Below are positions 1-8,827 of a stretch of 64,000 nucleotides of DNA, one piece after another (positions within the stretch are counted from its first letter, which is position 1; each line of letters starts with the position of its first letter). The notes below the pieces were generated by a model. That model searched no databases. It worked only from the letters and a program-made list of their open reading frames with translations, and was not told the DNA's origin. The position numbers and the translations under genes were made by a program. Source of the stretch: Paenibacillus gorillae (GTDB taxonomy: Bacteria; Bacillota; Bacilli; Paenibacillales; Paenibacillaceae); the NCBI RefSeq assembly GCF_000513275.1, contig NZ_CBVJ010000030.1:39737-103736 (forward strand). Reading direction: 5' to 3'.

Positions 1-2
1 AG

Positions 3-284
3 CAGACACGCGACAATGAATTTTTCGATGCGGATATTCTGATTGCAACAGGTAATCGTACGGGCGACGAAACAGAGTTAGATGAAATTAACGGCATTAG
101 TAATCATACAAGCCTGCCAGTCATCGTAGGAAGCGGAATGACAGAGAGCAATGCAGTATCTATCCTTTCTGTTGCTGATGGAGCCATTGTTGGCAGCTGC
201 TTGAAAGTTGCCGGAAACTGGTGGGAGCCCGTTGAGCTGGAGCGTGTGAAACGGTTTATGCATCAGGTCGCAACCTTGCGTTAG
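3..284 (+). CDS. BtpA/SgcQ-family protein, C-terminal part
   Basis: Open from the window edge to TAG at 282-284, so only the last 93 residues are visible. The stretch reading ADILIATGNRTGDE, then PVIVGSGMTESNA and DGAIVGSCLKVAG, is the C-terminal phosphate-binding end of a TIM barrel as found in the BtpA/SgcQ family. Family members are named for a photosystem I assembly factor in cyanobacteria, but in Firmicutes they sit in sugar or nucleoside catabolic loci. The next gene, a PfkB kinase, starts 11 bases after the stop and its ribosome binding site lies in the gap, so the two are co-transcribed. A role in sugar metabolism is inferred from that neighbour. The start lies outside the window. Confidence 0.72.
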   Translation, partial: QTRDNEFFDADILIATGNRTGDETELDEINGISNHTSLPVIVGSGMTESNAVSILSVADGAIVGSCLKVAGNWWEPVELERVKRFMHQVATLR

Positions 285-295
285 GAGGGTCAGGT

Positions 296-1216
296 ATGGC
301 CGCAATAGCAGTTCATGGATTTATAAACGTAGATCTTGCAGGTAAAACAGCTGCTTTTGCAGGCGCTGACCAGGAAGCAGAGCTAGAGGAGTTTCAAGTA
401 TTCTCAGGCGGTTCGGCGGCGAATGTCGCCGTCGGGCTGTCCCGGCTCGGCCAGGAGGTGTTCTTCCTAGGAGCAACTGGTGATGATGGTTATGCCTCCT
501 TATTGATAAAGGAGCTGGAGCAAGTCAGATGCGACTATATACAGCAAGTACCTGGAGTGGTATCAGGCACCGTTATGATAACAGTGGATCGTCAGGGTTT
601 GCGTACCATGTATACTTATCCGGGTGCCAATACGCATTTTAATTGGAGGCTTGTGCCGCAATTATTTGTCGGAGGGCTGGATTACTTGCACTTAAGCAGT
701 CCTGCGGATGCTGTTATCGAGCAGTTGGTGCAGTTAAAAGAAGCGAATAGCGGACTTCAAGTTTCGCTTGATCCGAGCAAGCTGCTTACTGGTAAAGGAC
801 TTCGGTACTTAAAGCCGTTGCTCCAGCAAACATCTATTTTATTTCTGAATGAAGCGGAGCTGGATGATTTATTTCCTTCATGTCAGCGCAGCGAGGGGAT
901 TAGGCAGCTGCATAGCATCGGACCTAAGCATATTTTTGTAAAGCTTGGTGCGAAAGGTGCAGAGTACAGCTTCATGCAAGAAAGCGGGCAGCCGAATAGG
1001 ATGCATCAGGGTGCGCAGCCCGTTCATGCAGTAGACTCTACGGGAGCAGGCGATGCTTTTGCTGCAGGAGCACTATATGGTCTTGCAAGAGGCTGGGAGC
1101 AGCAGAACGTGCTTCGACTTGGTATTGAAATGGGAACACGAGCTGTTGCAGCGGTTGGAGCAAGAACAGGATTGCCATATAGACATGAGCTAAGCGGGCT
1201 GAATTGGTTCTCTTGA
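296..1216 (+). CDS. PfkB-family carbohydrate kinase
   Basis: A 306-residue protein of ordinary length for the ribokinase/PfkB family, which phosphorylates sugars or nucleosides with ATP. The N-terminal signature is FSGGSAANVAVGLSRLG (about residues 36-52). The C-terminal signature DSTGAGDAFAAGALYG (about 247-262) carries the GAGD anion hole and catalytic Asp. The ATG at 296 is preceded by AGGAGGG with good spacing. The gene follows the BtpA-like gene closely, so the pair probably forms the end of a small sugar or nucleoside utilisation operon. The substrate cannot be told from sequence. A clear terminator follows. Confidence 0.88.
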   Translation: MAAIAVHGFINVDLAGKTAAFAGADQEAELEEFQVFSGGSAANVAVGLSRLGQEVFFLGATGDDGYASLLIKELEQVRCDYIQQVPGVVSGTVMITVDRQGLRTMYTYPGANTHFNWRLVPQLFVGGLDYLHLSSPADAVIEQLVQLKEANSGLQVSLDPSKLLTGKGLRYLKPLLQQTSILFLNEAELDDLFPSCQRSEGIRQLHSIGPKHIFVKLGAKGAEYSFMQESGQPNRMHQGAQPVHAVDSTGAGDAFAAGALYGLARGWEQQNVLRLGIEMGTRAVAAVGARTGLPYRHELSGLNWFS

Positions 1217-1257
1217 TACCGTGAAGATAATATTATCATTGTTATTTAGTGCATTGT

Positions 1258-1284
1258 AAAGCCGCAATTTTTGCGGCTTTTTTT
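1258..1284 (+). terminator. Rho-independent terminator after the PfkB kinase
   Basis: The arms AAGCCGCAA and TTGCGGCTT are separated by three T and followed by a run of T, 40 bases after the kinase stop codon. It closes the BtpA-PfkB operon. Confidence 0.9.
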
Positions 1285-1424
1285 GCATTCAGTTTCGGGT
1301 TGAAAGTAACTACTTATGCAAGCTTTACAGCTTCTATATATGTCCATCTAACTTAAGATATATCTCCCTTCTAAATAAAGAAACGTTTGCGAGTCCTCCA
1401 ATACTGCAAGATCAAATAAATCAC

Positions 1425-1451
1425 TGTAAGGTAAATGTAAGACAATGTAAG
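1425..1451 (+). promoter_or_regulatory. Three TGTAAG direct repeats at 10-11 bp spacing
   Basis: TGTAAG starts at 1425, 1436 and 1446, so the copies lie on one face of the helix, 80 bases upstream of the hydrolase gene at 1531. Tandem sites at helical pitch are typical of OmpR-family response regulators. Read on the other strand the unit is CTTACA, which resembles the TTAACA-type half-site of Bacillus PhoP. The regulator is inferred. I see nothing else supportable between 1285 and 1530. Confidence 0.35.
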
Positions 1452-1530
1452 GCAAATCGATGGCTTACGCTAGCCTGGCAGGATAAGATTGGAACAAACG
1501 AAAATAGTATTTTTTTGAAGGAGAATCGAG

Positions 1531-3034
1531 ATGAGGCTGTTTGAACTATTGCTTATTTTGTCAAACATCGGGTTGTTTGCTTTAACAGTGCTATTAAAAA
1601 CAGGGCGGCATAGAATTCCATTATTCATTGGAAGCGGGATTTCCACACTTTTACTGGTCGTTCATTGGACGGTGGAAGGATACAGAATTCAGCTGATTTT
1701 CCCCTATTGCATAACGATCATTTGTTTAGCCATTTCAAGTTATCGCTATTTTAAAAAAACTGGCCTAAGTAAAATCCCGCGATTCATCTTGGGTTCAACT
1801 TATACCGCCACAGTGGTAATGCTGGTCGTAACTGCGGGTCTCATGTATGCTTTTCCTGTATTTAAACTGCCTGAACCGACAGGTGAATTTAAGGTAGGAA
1901 CGCAAACTTTTCATTTCGTGGATCCCAATAGGGAAGAGATTTTCGACGAAGCCAGAGAGGGTAAGAGAGAATTGATGGTTCAAGTATGGTATCCGGCTCA
2001 AGCTGGCACCGGCAAATACGCTCCCTTTATTCCAGACACTCAGATTTTACGTTATATGGCCGAGAGCTATGGCCTTCCCGGGTTTACTTTGCAACACCTG
2101 AAGTACGTATCCAGTCATTCTTATTCGGGGGCCGAAATCTCTTCGGCACAGACTTCATACCCGTTGATCATAGTAAATCCCGGCTATGGCTCTTCCAGGT
2201 TCCTCCATACATCGCAAGCTGAAAATCTCGCGAGTCACGGATATATCGTGGCAGCGATCGACCACACCTACAATACATTTGCAACCGTGTTTCCTGACGG
2301 TCGAATCACGATCAGCACAACCAACAATCTATTCTCGCCCGACCATGATTACAGGACAGAAAGCGCTAATCGAGACAAGTTGGGAGAAGTCTTAACCGAT
2401 GATGTGGCGTTAGCGCTGGACCAATTCAAGCTCATCCAATCGGGGCAGATTCCAAGTCATTTAAAAGGGAGGATTGATCTCGGTCATGTCGGAGTATTCG
2501 GTCATTCCATCGGCGGAGCGACGGCTTATGACGCTTCTTACGATCCGCGAATCACGGTTGGAATAGACTTAGATGGAGCGCTTTATCGACTGCGTGACAG
2601 AGAGGGTCTGAGAAAACCGATTTTTGTTCATGAACTCGGAAAGTGAATTCGAAAGATTAAAGATGGTGATGGATAACCATGCCTACACGGAGGCAGAGCT
2701 TAAACGTATGGGCGACACAAGAGAGTGGATGGATCAAGTAACGGAAGATAAAAAATTGGAGCTTGAACGGATGCGCGAAACGGCCGACGAAGGAGGACAA
2801 TTCCTCTATATCGAAAATTCGGAGCATTTGAATTTTACCGACGTACAATTCATTTCTTCGATTTTCAAAATTTTGGGAATTACAGGAAAGGTTGCACCCG
2901 AAAGAGCGAATTCCGTCATCAATGCCTATATGCTGGATTTCTTCGATATGTATCTTAAAAATCAAGGCGGAACCTTAATGAAAGGACCAGATCGTCGCTT
3001 TCCGGAGGTGAAGTTCGCAACCTCGCTATTATAG
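1531..3034 (+). pseudogene. Alpha/beta hydrolase, PAF-acetylhydrolase-like, frameshifted
   Basis: The first frame (1531-2646) gives four hydrophobic N-terminal segments, then a hydrolase domain with nucleophile motif GHSIGG near residue 325 and the Asp region GIDLDGA. It stops early at HELGK. The second frame (to 3034) supplies the rest, including the probable catalytic His in NSEHLNFTD. Removing one T from the five-T run at 2621-2625 restores continuity (KPILFMNS), giving about 500 residues with a complete Ser-Asp-His triad. The layout fits the platelet-activating-factor acetylhydrolase-like family of membrane-anchored esterases. Either the gene is inactivated or the run was misread. A good ribosome binding site (AAGGAG) precedes ATG 1531, and a terminator follows. 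Confidence 0.75.
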
Positions 3035-3061
3035 CATCACGTACAGGCTGCCGATACGGTA

Positions 3062-3120
3062 GACTCCCCTTCAAGCAGACAAAGTTTATTAAATAAACCG
3101 TTTGACGGGGGAGTTTTTTT
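3062..3120 (+). terminator. Terminator after the hydrolase gene
   Basis: GACTCCCC pairs with GGGGAGTT around a 36-base loop and is followed by a run of T. It lies just after the stop of the second hydrolase frame. Confidence 0.75.
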
Positions 3121-3205
3121 CTGAAAAACGAATGCTAAATGGTGACATAAAGTAGTCACCCCCCTATATTATACTTCTCTTATAACAAGAAGGAGGAATT
3201 GCTCG

Positions 3206-3415
3206 ATGTCTATCCTTGATAGCAGGGAACTTTTTGTTCGGGTTTCTTGTTAACAAAAGCATGACGAGAACAGTTATTCTGTTCCCGCTCCTATATGCTG
3301 CCATTTATTTGTTTCCTTTTCGAACATTGGTATTACGGTAGGAACACTAATAGTCGGCTGGTTTATTGCTCAGTGGGGTACACATCAGCTCATGGAGAAA
3401 GCAAGTGTGAAATAG
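3206..3415 (+). pseudogene. Small membrane protein, two frameshifts
   Basis: AAGGAGGAATTGCTCG precedes ATG 3206. The frame begins MSILDSREL and then shifts. Removing one T from the run 3231-3235 gives LLFGFLVNKSMTRTVILFPL and then YAAIYLFPF. Adding one T at 3317-3320 leads into a second hydrophobic stretch ending THQLMEKASVK at TAG 3413-3415. The restored protein would be about 69 residues with two membrane helices. I do not recognise the family. The strong ribosome binding site and coherent two-helix product argue that this was, or is, a real gene. The two shifts compensate, which is also what homopolymer read errors would give. Confidence 0.5.
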
Positions 3416-3619
3416 GATGAGATTTTCACGTGACAGTTTCCTCTAAATTAAAGCTGCAGGTGGCAGCTTTTTCTTGCGATCTTATGCTTTTTGACAGGAA
3501 TTAAATCATTGTTTACACCTCGTATTACCAAACAGTAAAATTGAATGAATACAGTTTATGGAAACATGAGAATAAAAGAGGCAGGACTGGTGCCGCAGCT
3601 GACAAAGGAGAACGAAGCT

Positions 3620-4255
3620 ATGAAAAAGTACATACTATTCGATCATGATGGTGTTCTGGTTGATACTGAATTCTGGTATTACAAAGCGGGAGAACGTGCT
3701 CTAGCTGACATTGGATTTACTTTGGATAAAGATCAGTACCTCCGTGACATGACCCAGTCATTTGGCACTTGGTCTCAAGCGAGGGCGGCTGGTATTGATG
3801 AACAAACCATCAGTAGGCAGCGTGAGGTCCGCAACGTTTATTATCAGGAATATCTACGTACAGAAGCGATCGAAATTGAAGGCGTTATTGAAACTCTAGC
3901 CGAATTGTCAAAATACGTACGCATGGCCATCGTGACGACTGCAAAACGTGCGGACTTTCAACTTATTCATGAAACGCGCCAGATTAAACAATTCATGGAT
4001 TTCGTCCTTGTGCGTGAAGACTACGAGCGCAGCAAGCCGCACCCGGAACCATACTTGACTGGCCTAAAGCGCTTCGGAGCTGCCAAAGAAGAGACTCTGG
4101 TAGTAGAGGATTCAAACCGAGGGTTGAGCTCTGCCGTGGCGGCTGGTATCGACTGTGCTATTGTCCATAACGATTTCACAAAAACACATGACTTCTCACA
4201 GGCCAGCTACCGAATCAAGACTCTGATTGAACTAAAGGATATTATCCTTAATTAA
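3620..4255 (+). CDS. HAD-superfamily hydrolase (beta-phosphoglucomutase-like)
   Basis: A 211-residue protein with haloacid dehalogenase motif I (FDHDGVLVDTE) at the N terminus, motif II threonine in AIVTTAKR near residue 110, motif III lysine in RSKPHPEPYL near 140 and motif IV in VVEDSNRGLSSAVAAG near 160. The insert after motif I is the helical cap of the phosphoglycolate phosphatase/beta-phosphoglucomutase subgroup. Such enzymes hydrolyse or move phosphate on small sugars in the cytoplasm. ATG 3620 is chosen over the upstream frame extension because AAAGGAG sits 9 bases before it and motif I begins six residues in. The substrate is unknown. Confidence 0.88.
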   Translation: MKKYILFDHDGVLVDTEFWYYKAGERALADIGFTLDKDQYLRDMTQSFGTWSQARAAGIDEQTISRQREVRNVYYQEYLRTEAIEIEGVIETLAELSKYVRMAIVTTAKRADFQLIHETRQIKQFMDFVLVREDYERSKPHPEPYLTGLKRFGAAKEETLVVEDSNRGLSSAVAAGIDCAIVHNDFTKTHDFSQASYRIKTLIELKDIILN

Positions 4256-4322
4256 TTTGAGAGAGCATTCCATGCTGGAATCGTTTAAACAAAGTCAAAA
4301 AACGAATAGAAGTAGGTTTGTT

Positions 4323-4811
4323 ATGAAAAAGCAATTTAAGAATGGTCACCGAATGTTAGAGAGTTTTGGATATGAATTTATTGTACAATGTCCTAATTGT
4401 AATGAAAAATCTAAGGTCATATCACCTGAAGGACTCTATTATAGAAATGCAATAATTAGATTCATTTGTATGTCTTGCGGTTTGCTAAAGGAAATGATTC
4501 CGAGTACAAATTGTTTTAATCAAAACGTTATTTCTTATGGTAATTCATGGCGTGAAGGTTTGATTAATATAGGCGGGAATTATGACTGGTATTTTGGTTA
4601 TCCACTGTATTTACAAGTTGCTTGTTGTGGCCGTACTCTTTGGGCTTATAATTTAGAACATTTAAGTTATCTTGAGAAGTATGTTGAAGCTGAATTAAGA
4701 GGGTCATCCCCTTACTATTTAAGTGTGGAAAGCAGGCTTCCAATTTGAATGAAAGCAGCAAAAAATCGTGAAGCTGTTTTAAAAGCAATAAATAAAATAA
4801 AACAGATGTAA
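4323..4811 (+). pseudogene. Zinc-ribbon (TFIIB-type) protein with in-frame TGA
   Basis: The protein starts MKKQFKNGHRMLESFGYEF and has a zinc ribbon with CPNC and CMSC pairs about 30 residues apart, then a conserved YPLYLQVACCGRTLWAYN region. The frame stops at TGA 4746-4748, right after SRLPI. Reading on in the same frame gives MKAAKNREAVLKAINKIKQM to TAA 4809-4811. From memory, homologues end in RLPxW followed by a helix of this kind, so the TGA sits where a Trp codon (TGG) is expected. An upstream TTG at 4257 in frame is possible, but ATG 4323 matches where I recall the family beginning. The protein has no assigned function. Confidence 0.6.
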
Positions 4812-4891
4812 TCACTGTGACAGGTCTGATCGAATTACCCTGCTTGTCGTCACAATTTGCTTAAGAAGGTAGCGATAGACCTAAAAACAAG

Positions 4892-4931
4892 AATGGCGAT
4901 GCAGAGATGAACTCCTTCAGCATCGCCATTT
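4892..4931. terminator. Hairpin between convergent genes
   Basis: AATGGCGATGC pairs with GCATCGCCATT around a 17-base loop, followed by TTCTTT. It lies between the zinc-ribbon gene (plus) and the secreted protein gene (minus) and can serve both. Confidence 0.7.
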
Positions 4932-4971
4932 CTTTATAATAGTTCCTTTTAATAAAGTGAATGGTTTTAAC

Positions 4972-5409
4972 TTAATTATGGATACTAGCCATTACATGCC
5001 AGCTGCCGGAAGCGGACAACGTATAAAAATATTGACCAGCTGTCGTTCCTGTAGCGATAGGGATAAGAGGCGCACCTGATGCACCAGGATAGGTGTATTG
5101 CTGTGAGGACAGGCTGATGGTTTTGGAGCCAACCAATACGTTTGTGCAGGATGTTGTGGTACATTCCTTTTTGTACACCTTGACGGTAAGGGTGTCGGAA
5201 CTTGTGCCGGTATTGACGATTACACCGTTTCCGAAATAGATGGTACCGCCGCTGAGGTTGTAAACCGGGCTCGTGTACGAAAAAGCAGCGAATACAGAAG
5301 GTGCGAATGAAGCCAACAGGGCAATCACCAGCAGGACGGAAATAAAAGCTCTTTTCATCACAGAACCTCTGATCATTCGATCAGTAATAACTTGTTGTTG
5401 CATCATCAT
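4972..5409 (-). CDS. Small secreted protein of unknown function
   Basis: A 145-residue protein. The signal peptide has a core of ISVLLVIALLASFAPSVFA, so cleavage is likely after the Ala-Phe-Ala region near residue 41, leaving about 104 mature residues rich in Thr, Ser, Gly and Tyr. Two cysteines sit close together (KECTTTSCTN), possibly a disulfide. The start at 5409 is chosen because AAGGAGG lies nine bases before this ATG. The internal Met at 5358 would give a more usual signal peptide but has a weaker site. I do not recognise a domain. The mature part looks like a single small beta-sandwich. Confidence 0.6.
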   Translation of the reverse strand: MMMQQQVITDRMIRGSVMKRAFISVLLVIALLASFAPSVFAAFSYTSPVYNLSGGTIYFGNGVIVNTGTSSDTLTVKVYKKECTTTSCTNVLVGSKTISLSSQQYTYPGASGAPLIPIATGTTAGQYFYTLSASGSWHVMASIHN

Positions 5410-5870
5410 TAAATGATTCCTCCTTAGAATTAATTATTGATTCAAATTTGAGTCATCCTGCAAATTCATATTCATTCAATAAATCCATATCCTCCTTCCC
5501 GAAAAAATTCATTGTCCAGCCCTTCAATAGATAGAGAGTGTTATCAATACTGAGAGAATGGAAGGAGGACGATTACATATATTCTATTTTATGTCTATTT
5601 TATAGACAATAGGATTTCGGGTATATTTTTACCTTTTATTAGGGGGAAATTTAACTTGCAAGGGGTTGGGGGCTTTGATACTCGGAATAAGCTTACCCGG
5701 AAAGTGGTTCTTAGGAGGAATTGATATAATTAATTTATTGTCTCTCTCTTATCAGTTAATGGGCAGATTTGGTATTAGCAAACTATAAGAAACAATCCAA
5801 GTTGAATTCAACTAGAAATATAGTTAAAGTATATTGTAAGATATCCTTCATGAGCAAAGGAGAACTCAAA
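5410..5870. other. Non-coding gap between divergent genes
   Basis: About 460 bases of AT-rich sequence between the secreted protein (minus) and the DHFR-like gene (plus). It must hold both promoters. I cannot pick a convincing -35/-10 pair. A frame in phase with the DHFR-like gene runs upstream to 5769 but shows no ribosome binding site and no family similarity. Confidence 0.4.
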
Positions 5871-6446
5871 ATGAGAAAACTCGTTCTATTTCTGCACGCA
5901 TCGCTTGATGGTTTTGTAGAAGGGCCAAATGGTGAAATGGACATTGGCTGGGTTTCCTACGATGCTGATTTGGAGAAACACGCGAAAGAAATTCTGAGTA
6001 CGGCCGACACTGTCATTTGGGGACGCGGGACTTATCAGATGATGCACAGTTACTGGCCATCTGTGCCTTCGAACCCATCAGCTTCGCAACATGAACTAAA
6101 TCATGCTGAGTGGATTGAAAAAACAGCTAAAATCGTTTTTTCCACGACGCTGGAGAAAGTCGAATGGAATAATTCCAGACTCGTAAAAGAAGATATCGAG
6201 GAAGAGATCTATAACCTCAAACAGCAGCCAGGCCAGGATATGGTCATCCTCGGCAGTCCCAGGTTCGCACACCACCTTATGCAGCTTGATTTAATTGATG
6301 AGTATAAAATTACGGTTTCTCCTGTCCTGATCGGTAATGGATTGCCGTTATTCCAAGGTATTAAGGAGAAGGTCAATCTTAAGCTAATTGAAAACAAGAG
6401 CTTTGATTCTGGAGCAATTGGTCTCGTTTACCAGACGGTAAGATGA
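5871..6446 (+). CDS. Dihydrofolate reductase-like (RibD C-terminal domain) protein
   Basis: A 191-residue protein beginning MRKLVLFLHASLDGFVEGPN, the usual start of the RibD_C/YyaP-YwjB group of dihydrofolate-reductase-fold proteins. TVIWGRGTYQMM near residue 50 and DMVILGSPRFAHHLMQLDLIDE near 125 are the NADPH-binding loops of this fold, and SPVLIGNGLPLF near 155 is also typical. Such proteins are probable NAD(P)H-dependent reductases, mostly with unknown substrates. ATG 5871 has AAAGGAG eight bases upstream. The gene stands alone, followed by a copy of the structured repeat that contains a terminator hairpin. Confidence 0.85.
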   Translation: MRKLVLFLHASLDGFVEGPNGEMDIGWVSYDADLEKHAKEILSTADTVIWGRGTYQMMHSYWPSVPSNPSASQHELNHAEWIEKTAKIVFSTTLEKVEWNNSRLVKEDIEEEIYNLKQQPGQDMVILGSPRFAHHLMQLDLIDEYKITVSPVLIGNGLPLFQGIKEKVNLKLIENKSFDSGAIGLVYQTVR

Positions 6447-6466
6447 CCTTGTCACTTAGGTGATTT

Positions 6467-6530
6467 AGCAAACGGGAGACAGCAGTTCAACATAACAGCA
6501 GCCGGTGCAGTACTTCCGGTTGCTTTTTTT
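6467..6530 (+). repeat. Intergenic structured repeat, copy A (with terminator)
   Basis: GCAAACGGGAGACAGCAGTT is followed by a hairpin (GCAGCCGG / CCGGTTGC) and a T run. It has the left module and middle hairpin of the dispersed repeat described in the findings, and the middle hairpin probably terminates the DHFR-like gene. Confidence 0.6.
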
Positions 6531-6662
6531 GTTATGCCAACGTAAGACTTTGTTTAAATTGAGCAGTACTCACACAGCAATTTCCGAGTCATTACAAGAA
6601 AATTATTGTTCAATGTAATGGTGCTGAAGGGACTTTATTTGAATCTTTAGCTTCCTTATCGA

Positions 6663-6755
6663 ACTAAAGGAGCGGAGAACTATAGCTCTATCAAAAAAGC
6701 TGTAGCAGATCGGAGGATCAGCTACAGCTTTTATTCAAGTAAAGGGCAGCTATGT
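6663..6755 (+). repeat. Intergenic structured repeat, copy B
   Basis: It shows all three modules: AGGAGCGGAGAACTATAGCT, then a hairpin with AAAAGCTGTAGC / GCTACAGCTTTT arms around a GATCGGAGGATC loop, then AAGTAAAGGGCAGCTATGTT. It lies only 130 bases after copy A. Confidence 0.65.
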
Positions 6756-6822
6756 TCCAATATGTGGTATATTCAGGTGAGACAATTTAAAAGTTAGAAA
6801 CAATGTCATTATAGAGTGGGAG

Positions 6823-7386
6823 TTGGTTTTACTGTCAAGGAATTTGAAAATCATTATATTTTATACCATCGCCATTTTACTAATTGCCTCATATTTTTTG
6901 AACATTGGACTAAAAGACAATGACAAGGAAATTGAAAAAGCTGTTTTATCTTTACACCAACCGATGGCAAAAATCGTTCATATTGAAGCATTAGAGAATA
7001 AGAAAGCAATTGTGTTTTATGAATGGGGAACAGCACCCGATGATTATTTTGGGATTGCAATAGTAAAGAAGAACCTTTTTGGCTGGCACTTTATGAATGG
7101 ATCTACTTCGCTATCACCAAAGAAGCATAAAATAGGATGGACTTTTTTCGACTTAAAAAGAGACTTTTCAAATTACACAGACCTTCTCTATGGAAAAATA
7201 TTAGACGCCGAAATCGCAGACGTACTTGTTAATGCTAATGGCGGTAAGCAAATTTCAGCAAAAATCATCAGCGATATAAACAATGATCGGTATTGGTTCT
7301 TAATAACAGATGGAGTAACGCTTATGAGTTCTACGGTTACAGCCCGTTCTCAAACTGGAAAAATAATCGATCAGATACCAAGATAA
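6823..7386 (+). CDS. Hypothetical membrane-anchored protein
   Basis: A 187-residue protein with one N-terminal hydrophobic segment (about residues 8-26, IIIFYTIAILLIASYFL) and a mixed, mostly beta extracellular part with GKILDAEIADVLVNANGG and a C-terminal DRYWFLITDGV stretch. It resembles the general pattern of anchored Bacillales proteins of unknown function, and I recognise no family. The start is uncertain. TTG 6823 follows GTGGGAG closely, and TTG 6844 is an alternative just before the hydrophobic segment. Base composition is AT-rich like the next gene fragment. Confidence 0.5.
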   Translation: MVLLSRNLKIIIFYTIAILLIASYFLNIGLKDNDKEIEKAVLSLHQPMAKIVHIEALENKKAIVFYEWGTAPDDYFGIAIVKKNLFGWHFMNGSTSLSPKKHKIGWTFFDLKRDFSNYTDLLYGKILDAEIADVLVNANGGKQISAKIISDINNDRYWFLITDGVTLMSSTVTARSQTGKIIDQIPR

Positions 7387-7387
7387 A

Positions 7388-7763
7388 CATTGATCATGAA
7401 CTCTTCCGAAAAGATGACAAAGTGGCTTATATTAATTCACTGGTTGGAGCGTATTCAAATATTTATCTTAATTTTAATCTAACCAAAAAAGATAATTCAG
7501 TTGGTAAAAATTTTCCTGAAAATATAAATATATTCAACAGCCCGAAGCCTTCGTCACCCATTGTCTATTCTTTGGATAATCGTTCAACCAATGTATCCAA
7601 CGAAGAAATAGATCAGAAATTAAAACTATATATCTCTTATGTTTCTCAAGTCGTTGATACGCTTGACTTTCCAAATAAAATCAAAGGTAAGAGTTTAAGC
7701 GAACAGTATAGAACATTAAACGAAGTTAGCGCTTTGATCGATGGATTTAATTTAGAAAAGTAA
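7388..7763 (+). pseudogene. Open fragment without a credible start
   Basis: The frame is open to TAA at 7761-7763 and reads like protein (KDDKVAYINSLVGAYSNIY, then KLYISYVSQVVDTLDFPNKI) but has no ATG, GTG or TTG with a ribosome binding site near its beginning. The track start at 7293 lies inside the previous gene in another frame. It may be the tail of a longer gene whose start is lost, or it may be joined to 6823-7386 by a frameshift. No family recognised. Confidence 0.35.
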
Positions 7764-7801
7764 TCATTAATCTTTACGAGTATCTCTTAGGAGGAGAAAG
7801 T

Positions 7802-8245
7802 ATGTTCTATGTAAATGTAGAAGGAGCTGTTTTCAGAGAAGATAAGTGGTTAATAATTGAACGAAGTACGAAAGAGGAACACGCTGGAGGACTTCTTTCT
7901 CTTGTTGGAGGTACAGTAGAGAAAGAAGGTAATTCCAAGGATATACTAGAACGAACTATAAAAAGAGAGTTGTTTGAAGAAGTAGGCGTAAAGGTGAAAG
8001 AAAAGATGGAATTTGTAAGAAGCACCACTTTTTCATTGGAAAATGGCAGTGAAGTTATTGATATTGTTTTTCTATGTGAATTTGATGAAGGGGAACCCTT
8101 TGCTAAAAGTCCAGATGAAGTAGATGCTGTATATTGGATGACAACGGATGAAATACTTAATCATCCAAGGTCCCCAATCTGGTTAAAAGATAGTATACAA
8201 GAAGCGGGAGCCCTGCTGCATAAGGTTAACTTGTCATTATGCTAA
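7802..8245 (+). CDS. NUDIX hydrolase
   Basis: A 147-residue protein with the Nudix box GGTVEKEGNSKDILERT, then KRELFEEVG (about residues 37-63), that is G-x5-E-x7-REx2EExG with Lys before Arg. The box binds Mg2+ and directs hydrolysis of a nucleoside diphosphate linked to another group. ATG 7802 is preceded by AGGAGGAGAAAGT. Homologues act as house-cleaning enzymes on oxidised or unusual nucleotides, and the substrate here is unknown. The gene is AT-rich like its upstream neighbours. Confidence 0.88.
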   Translation: MFYVNVEGAVFREDKWLIIERSTKEEHAGGLLSLVGGTVEKEGNSKDILERTIKRELFEEVGVKVKEKMEFVRSTTFSLENGSEVIDIVFLCEFDEGEPFAKSPDEVDAVYWMTTDEILNHPRSPIWLKDSIQEAGALLHKVNLSLC

Positions 8246-8297
8246 CGGAGAATGATAGTTGAATCATTATATCCTTTAAAAAGGGGGAATGAGCAAT

Positions 8298-8726
8298 ATG
8301 GCAAATATCGAGCACTTACAGACCGTGAATGCTCCAGCTTCAACGGTATATGAAGCATTAACCACTGCAAAAGGACTTTCAGAAATATGGACAAATGAAC
8401 TAATAGTCAATGATCAGATCGGTTGTGTAAATGAGTTCAGATTCGGCGGAAAAGGCTTAACAAAGATGCGAGTTGATGAGCTTGTTACCGATAAAAAGAT
8501 TTTGTGGCAGTGTGTGGATTCAGATCCAGAGTGGATAGGTACGACAATTTCTTTCGATATGGAGGAGAAAAACGGGAAGACTTCAATCATTTTTCGTCAG
8601 ATGAATTGGCAGGAAGTAACCGCATTTTATCGCTTATGTAATTATAATTGGGCCATTTTTTTGTACAGTCTTAAACAGTATTGCGAAGAAGGCGAAGGTC
8701 TGCCGTATCATAAACGGAAGTTTTAG
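8298..8726 (+). CDS. SRPBCC (AHA1/START-like) domain protein
   Basis: About 142 residues, starting MANIEHLQTVNAPASTVYEA. The pattern of an N-terminal strand, two short helices with TTAKGLSEIWT, a beta sheet (CVNEFRFGGKG, TKMRVDELV, KILWQCVDSD) and a long C-terminal helix (LCNYNWAIFLYSLKQYCEEG) is the SRPBCC fold used to bind hydrophobic ligands. ATG 8298 is preferred to ATG 8289 because AAGGGGG lies ten bases from it but only one base from the earlier one. No function beyond ligand binding is known for this subgroup. Confidence 0.78.
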   Translation: MANIEHLQTVNAPASTVYEALTTAKGLSEIWTNELIVNDQIGCVNEFRFGGKGLTKMRVDELVTDKKILWQCVDSDPEWIGTTISFDMEEKNGKTSIIFRQMNWQEVTAFYRLCNYNWAIFLYSLKQYCEEGEGLPYHKRKF

Positions 8727-8827
8727 GACCATTTGATAGTAGGCAGGTTTGAATGGGATTTGAAGTCTGATATCATCAAGTAATCAATGAAATGAACCTG
8801 GATGATGGATCAGCGAGGGAAAAGAAA

